NCBI GenBank assembly: GCA_013362785.1
Contig: JABFVM010000035.1
Coordinates: 1 to 64,000 of the forward strand
DNA from: Streptomyces sp.
GTDB lineage: Bacteria > Actinomycetota > Actinomycetes > Streptomycetales > Streptomycetaceae
Length of the DNA stretch: 64,000 nucleotides
Reading direction: 5' to 3'
Part shown: positions 61,005-64,000 of the stretch, piece by piece
Layout of the letters: each line of letters starts with the position of its first letter
Position numbering within the stretch: position 1 is the first letter of the stretch
Position numbers and translations under genes: made by a program
Notes under the pieces: model-generated
What the model was told of the DNA's origin: nothing
The model's input: only the letters and a program-made list of their open reading frames with translations
The model's database searches: none

Positions 61005-63347
61005 CTAGAAGGCGCGGTTCAGGCCGTCGGTGGGGGACTCGGGGATCGGCGGCGTGGTGGGCAGCGGTTCGAAGCCGAGCGGTTCGCCGTGGTTCAGGGG
61101 GAAGGCCGTCGGCATCGTGCCGGTCGCGCGTCCGTAGGCGCAGGCCACTGCCGCCATCGCGCCCGCGACCGCCAACTCGCCTGCTCCGCCCGGCGTTTCG
61201 GTGGCCGGCGGCAGCACGACGATCTCCAGCTCCGGCGGGGTGTTCCACTGGCGGGTGTAGAAGTAGTTGTCCCAACTGCCTTCCTGGAAATGGCCGTCCG
61301 CGAGATGCAGCCCGGAACTCAGGGTGATCGCGATGCCGTCCATGATGCCGCCCATCATCTGGGCCTCAAGGCCGCGCGGGTTCACCGCCAGGCCCACGTC
61401 CACGGCGCACACCACCTTGGTCACGCGCGGGCCGGTGTACGCGTCGGGGATCTCCCGTCCCGTGGTCTGCGGACGGCAGTCGATCTCGGCGAGGACCGCG
61501 ACGTACGCGTGGTACTCGGGGTGCAGCGCGATGCCCTGCGCCGTGCCCGCCGGCATGGTCCGGCCCCACTCCCCCACCTCGGCGACCTTGTCGAGGACGG
61601 CTCGTGCCCGCTCGTCCTTGAGGAAGGACCGCCGGAACCGGTAGGGGTCCTTGCCCATACGTTTCGCCAGCTCGTCCACCACCAGTTCCTGCGCGCACCG
61701 CACGTTGGGCGAGTAGATGTTGCGCATGGAGCCGGTGTTGAAGCCCTTGTCGGTCTCGCTGAGGAGTTGGGTGACGACGCCGAAGTGGTAGGGGGTCTGC
61801 TGGGTGAGCGTGAAGATCGTCTCGGAGAAGGTGAGGTCCCCGACGGGCAGGCGGGCCGCCTCGGCCGTGATGATCTCGCCGACGCCGTGGCCGAAGTCGG
61901 TGGCCACGGAGGTGTGACGCTGGTCGTAGGTGAGCACCTGGCCGAGGGCGTACGTGGCGCGCACCCGGGAGGTGGACATGGGGTGGGTGCGGCCCTGCCG
62001 GAAGTCGTCGGTGCGGTGCCACATCAGCCGGACCGGTTTGCCCATGGCCCGCGAGATCTCGGCGGCCTCGGCGGCGGCGTCGTGGAAGAGCTTGCGGCCG
62101 AAGGAGCCGCCGCCCTCCGTCACATGGACCTTGACCGAGGTCACCGGCAGGCCGAGCTCCCGGGCGATCTCCTCCTGCGCGACGATCGGGGACTTCAGGC
62201 TCGCCCAGATCTCGGCGGAGTCCTCGCGTACGTCGGCGACGGCGCAGTTGGTCTCCAGGGCGCTGTTGCTGGCGAAGTGGAAGGTGAAGCGGGCGTCGAC
62301 CGACTTGGTGAGCAGATCGAGTCCGGGGAGCGGGAGTTCGGCCCGGCGCAGTTCGGAGCGGACGCTGTCGTCGGTGGCGTCCTCCGCCGTTCCCGGACCC
62401 CAGGTGACCTTGAGCGCGCGTACGGCGTCGATGCACTGTCCGAAGGTGCGGCCGCGCACCGCGACGCCGGTGGAGACGCGGACGACGTCGGTGATGCCGG
62501 GCATGGCCCGCACGGCGTCCAGGTTGTCGACCGAGCGGACGGTGCCGTTGATCGTCGGCGGGCGGCACACCATGGCCGGCAGGGCGCCCGGTACCCGCAC
62601 GTCCATGGCGAACTTCTTGCGTCCGGTGACCGCGTCCAGCGCGTCGATACGGCGTCGCGGGGTGCCGATGACCTTGAACTCGGCGGCCTCCTTGAGGGTG
62701 ACGGGGACCTGGCCGGTGACCTGCGAGGCGGCCTTCTCGGCGAGTTCGCCGTAGGTGAGGCTCTTGCCGGTCAGGGTCGAGGTGATGACCCCCGCCCTGG
62801 CGGTCAGGGTGTCGACGGCCTCCCCCAGTTCCAGCGCGGCGGCCCTCAGGAGCCGACCGCGTGCGACGGCCGCCGCCACCCGGATCGGGGTGTAGGTGGA
62901 GATGGTGGTGTTGGAGCCGCCGGTGATCTGGTTGAAGAGCAGCTCGGGCCGGGCGTCGGCCAGGGTGACGTGGATCTTCTCCAGCGGGAGGCCCAGTTCC
63001 TCGGCGATGAGCATGGCGCTGGAGGTGGTGATGCCCTGGCCGACCTCGGCGCGGGGCAGGGCGAAGGAGGCCGTGCCGTCGGAGTCGAGGCGGATGGTGA
63101 TCAGGTTCGCCGTGGGCAGCGCGGCGTGGGTGAGCATGTCGTTGAGGTCGTAGATCTCGGCCGGGCCGGGCACCGAGGGGACCGCCGCGGCCGCCTCGGT
63201 GGGCGCGAGGAGCGTCTCGCCGAGCGGGGCCGCCACGGTCAGGGTCGAGGCGGCCACCACATATCCGAGGAATCCGCGGCGGCTGATGCCGCCGGAGTCG
63301 GCCGTGGACGCGATGTCCGGCCGCTCCGTGCGGTGACGGTCTCCCAT
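61005..63347 (-). CDS. molybdopterin-binding subunit of a xanthine-dehydrogenase-family enzyme (IorB type)
   Basis: 780 residues. A Tat signal (SRRGFLGYVVAASTLTVAAP, about 22-41) marks it for export with its cofactor. The molybdopterin domains have FALPRAEVGQGITTSSAMLIAEELG, GGGSFGRKLFHDAAAEAAEISR and GGAGELAVAGAMAAVACAYGRATG near the end. Such two-subunit enzymes hydroxylate N-heterocycles or oxidise aldehydes at the outer face of the membrane. The small subunit has no signal, so it should travel with this one. Confidence 0.93.
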   Translation of the reverse strand: MGDRHRTERPDIASTADSGGISRRGFLGYVVAASTLTVAAPLGETLLAPTEAAAAVPSVPGPAEIYDLNDMLTHAALPTANLITIRLDSDGTASFALPRAEVGQGITTSSAMLIAEELGLPLEKIHVTLADARPELLFNQITGGSNTTISTYTPIRVAAAVARGRLLRAAALELGEAVDTLTARAGVITSTLTGKSLTYGELAEKAASQVTGQVPVTLKEAAEFKVIGTPRRRIDALDAVTGRKKFAMDVRVPGALPAMVCRPPTINGTVRSVDNLDAVRAMPGITDVVRVSTGVAVRGRTFGQCIDAVRALKVTWGPGTAEDATDDSVRSELRRAELPLPGLDLLTKSVDARFTFHFASNSALETNCAVADVREDSAEIWASLKSPIVAQEEIARELGLPVTSVKVHVTEGGGSFGRKLFHDAAAEAAEISRAMGKPVRLMWHRTDDFRQGRTHPMSTSRVRATYALGQVLTYDQRHTSVATDFGHGVGEIITAEAARLPVGDLTFSETIFTLTQQTPYHFGVVTQLLSETDKGFNTGSMRNIYSPNVRCAQELVVDELAKRMGKDPYRFRRSFLKDERARAVLDKVAEVGEWGRTMPAGTAQGIALHPEYHAYVAVLAEIDCRPQTTGREIPDAYTGPRVTKVVCAVDVGLAVNPRGLEAQMMGGIMDGIAITLSSGLHLADGHFQEGSWDNYFYTRQWNTPPELEIVVLPPATETPGGAGELAVAGAMAAVACAYGRATGTMPTAFPLNHGEPLGFEPLPTTPPIPESPTDGLNRAF

Positions 63348-63502
63348 CGAATGACCTCCCGACGACGTGGTGTGCGGCCGTGCCCGGCGGCTCCTGACTG
63401 TGCACGGCCCACGCGCGTTCCGGAAGATCCTTGCGGCGCTTCAACACGTAACGCCCACAACACGCCTCACCTGTGAAACTCCGGGCGGCCCCGGACGGCC
63501 GA

Positions 63503-64000
63503 TCAACGTGCGGATGCCCGGGACGCCTCCCGACCGACGGCCGGCGTCGCCGCGCAGGCGCCTGAGGCGCACGCCGTCAGCCACTCGTCGAAGTCGGCGT
63601 CGTAGCGGGTGCCGATGTCGGTGGCGTAGACGGCGTGACCGCCGGCGTAGTCGCCCAACCGGAAGCGGGCGAGCATGCGCTGGACATCGGCCGGGTGCTT
63701 CTCGAACATGTAGCGGACGGCGAGGTAGCCCCACGGGTAGGTGCGGGTCACGTCGCTGTTTGCGTACGTGTTCTGGAACAGGGTGCTCAGCCGGTAGGTG
63801 TGCCTGCCCGCCTCCGTGACGGCCTGGTCGTAGGTGACGCGGCGGTAGCCGTAGGAGACGTACTCGGCGACGCCCTCGATCCACCAGACGTCCGGCACCG
63901 AGGTCTGCTGGGCGAAGTCGCCCTTCATGTCGTAGCGGGCGTCGAGGTAGTGCGTGTACTCGTGGTTGAGGTTCCAGATCCGGGCGGCGTGCCCGGTGTC
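63503..64000 (-). CDS. secreted M9 collagenase, C-terminal part only (runs out of window)
   Basis: 165 residues visible. WNLNHEYTHYLDARYDMKGDF has the HExxH zinc motif and WWIEGVAEYVSYGYRR the third zinc ligand Glu, both typical of M9 collagenases. The visible part ends about 140 residues after the HExxH, with no PKD or CBM domain seen. It would digest collagen-like proteins outside the cell. The N-terminal activator domain and signal peptide lie beyond the window. Confidence 0.85.
   Translation of the reverse strand, partial: DTGHAARIWNLNHEYTHYLDARYDMKGDFAQQTSVPDVWWIEGVAEYVSYGYRRVTYDQAVTEAGRHTYRLSTLFQNTYANSDVTRTYPWGYLAVRYMFEKHPADVQRMLARFRLGDYAGGHAVYATDIGTRYDADFDEWLTACASGACAATPAVGREASRASAR

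Noticed and set aside
61089..63476. 795-codon open frame antisense to the molybdopterin subunit
   Set aside because: Glu/Val/Gly/Arg-rich shadow without motifs; the minus-strand gene is unambiguous.

Overview
The window reads as a stretch of a Streptomyces (or close actinobacterial) chromosome. GC is very high with strong G/C at third codon positions, GTG and TTG starts are common, many transcripts look leaderless, and several families are typical of the genus: PAS-GAF-SpoIIE phosphatase, Rv1733c-like and YihY membrane proteins, ECF42 with DGPF proteins, a collagenase, and a LacI-controlled galactan locus. I see no rRNA, tRNA, CRISPR array, insertion sequence, phage region or large biosynthetic cluster. 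It looks like chromosomal arm or near-core DNA devoted to catabolism and regulation.

Layout. 1-8.7 kb: a truncated 2,4-dienoyl-CoA reductase, an M20 hydrolase with altered metal ligands, a secreted protein of unknown role, a SpoIIE-type phosphatase, a membrane-anchored DUF5666-like protein and a PrmC-like methyltransferase with an unusual structured leader. 8.9-11.1 kb: a soluble molybdopterin oxidoreductase with an overlapping flavin reductase. 11.2-15.2 kb: a TetR regulator, a GH15 glycosidase and galE, which share one operator sequence. 15.3-20.7 kb: esterase, NTF2-like proteins, beta-lactamase-like hydrolase, and a PadR/methyltransferase/thioesterase group. 20.7-24.5 kb: an ECF42 sigma operon (DGPF-SnoaL fusion, DGPF, sigma), all translationally coupled and preceded by an ECF42-like promoter, divergent from a short second Rho. 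24.6-29.8 kb: a D,D-carboxypeptidase whose 3' end overlaps antisense with a mannosyltransferase pair, then a TPR-like protein.

29.8-35.6 kb is an Asn/Asp/Gln catabolic set: GntR regulator, asparagine permease, asparaginase, aspartase and glutaminase. 35.7-37.9 kb holds uppP and a crcB-DUF190-crcB fluoride-export operon. 37.9-41 kb has an SMP-30-like protein, a YihY protein, an SRPBCC protein and an ArsR-like protein. 41.1-49.3 kb is a beta-1,4-galactan locus: secreted GH53 galactanase, intracellular GH42 beta-galactosidase, ABC binding lipoprotein, two permeases and a LacI regulator. A 16-bp palindrome sits on the transporter promoter. No ATPase is encoded, so a shared MsiK-type ATPase elsewhere is expected.

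49.3-55.8 kb: VOC protein, MarR regulator, lone PqqB, SseB-like protein, flavin monooxygenase, a phosphoribosyltransferase-hydrolase fusion and a zinc-ribbon/peptidoglycan-binding membrane protein. 55.8-60.5 kb: isochorismatase, NCS1 permease, PucR regulator and secreted lipase. 60.5-64 kb: a two-subunit molybdenum hydroxylase (IorAB type) and the C-terminal part of a secreted M9 collagenase cut by the window end.

Genes and sites that appear to work together: (i) TetR, GH15 and galE through GTTTAC-N2-CGTA sites; (ii) the MarR protein at 49.8 kb and possibly fadH at the left end through CTAGTTGCACA sites; (iii) LacI with the galactan transporter; (iv) ECF42 with its own operon promoter.
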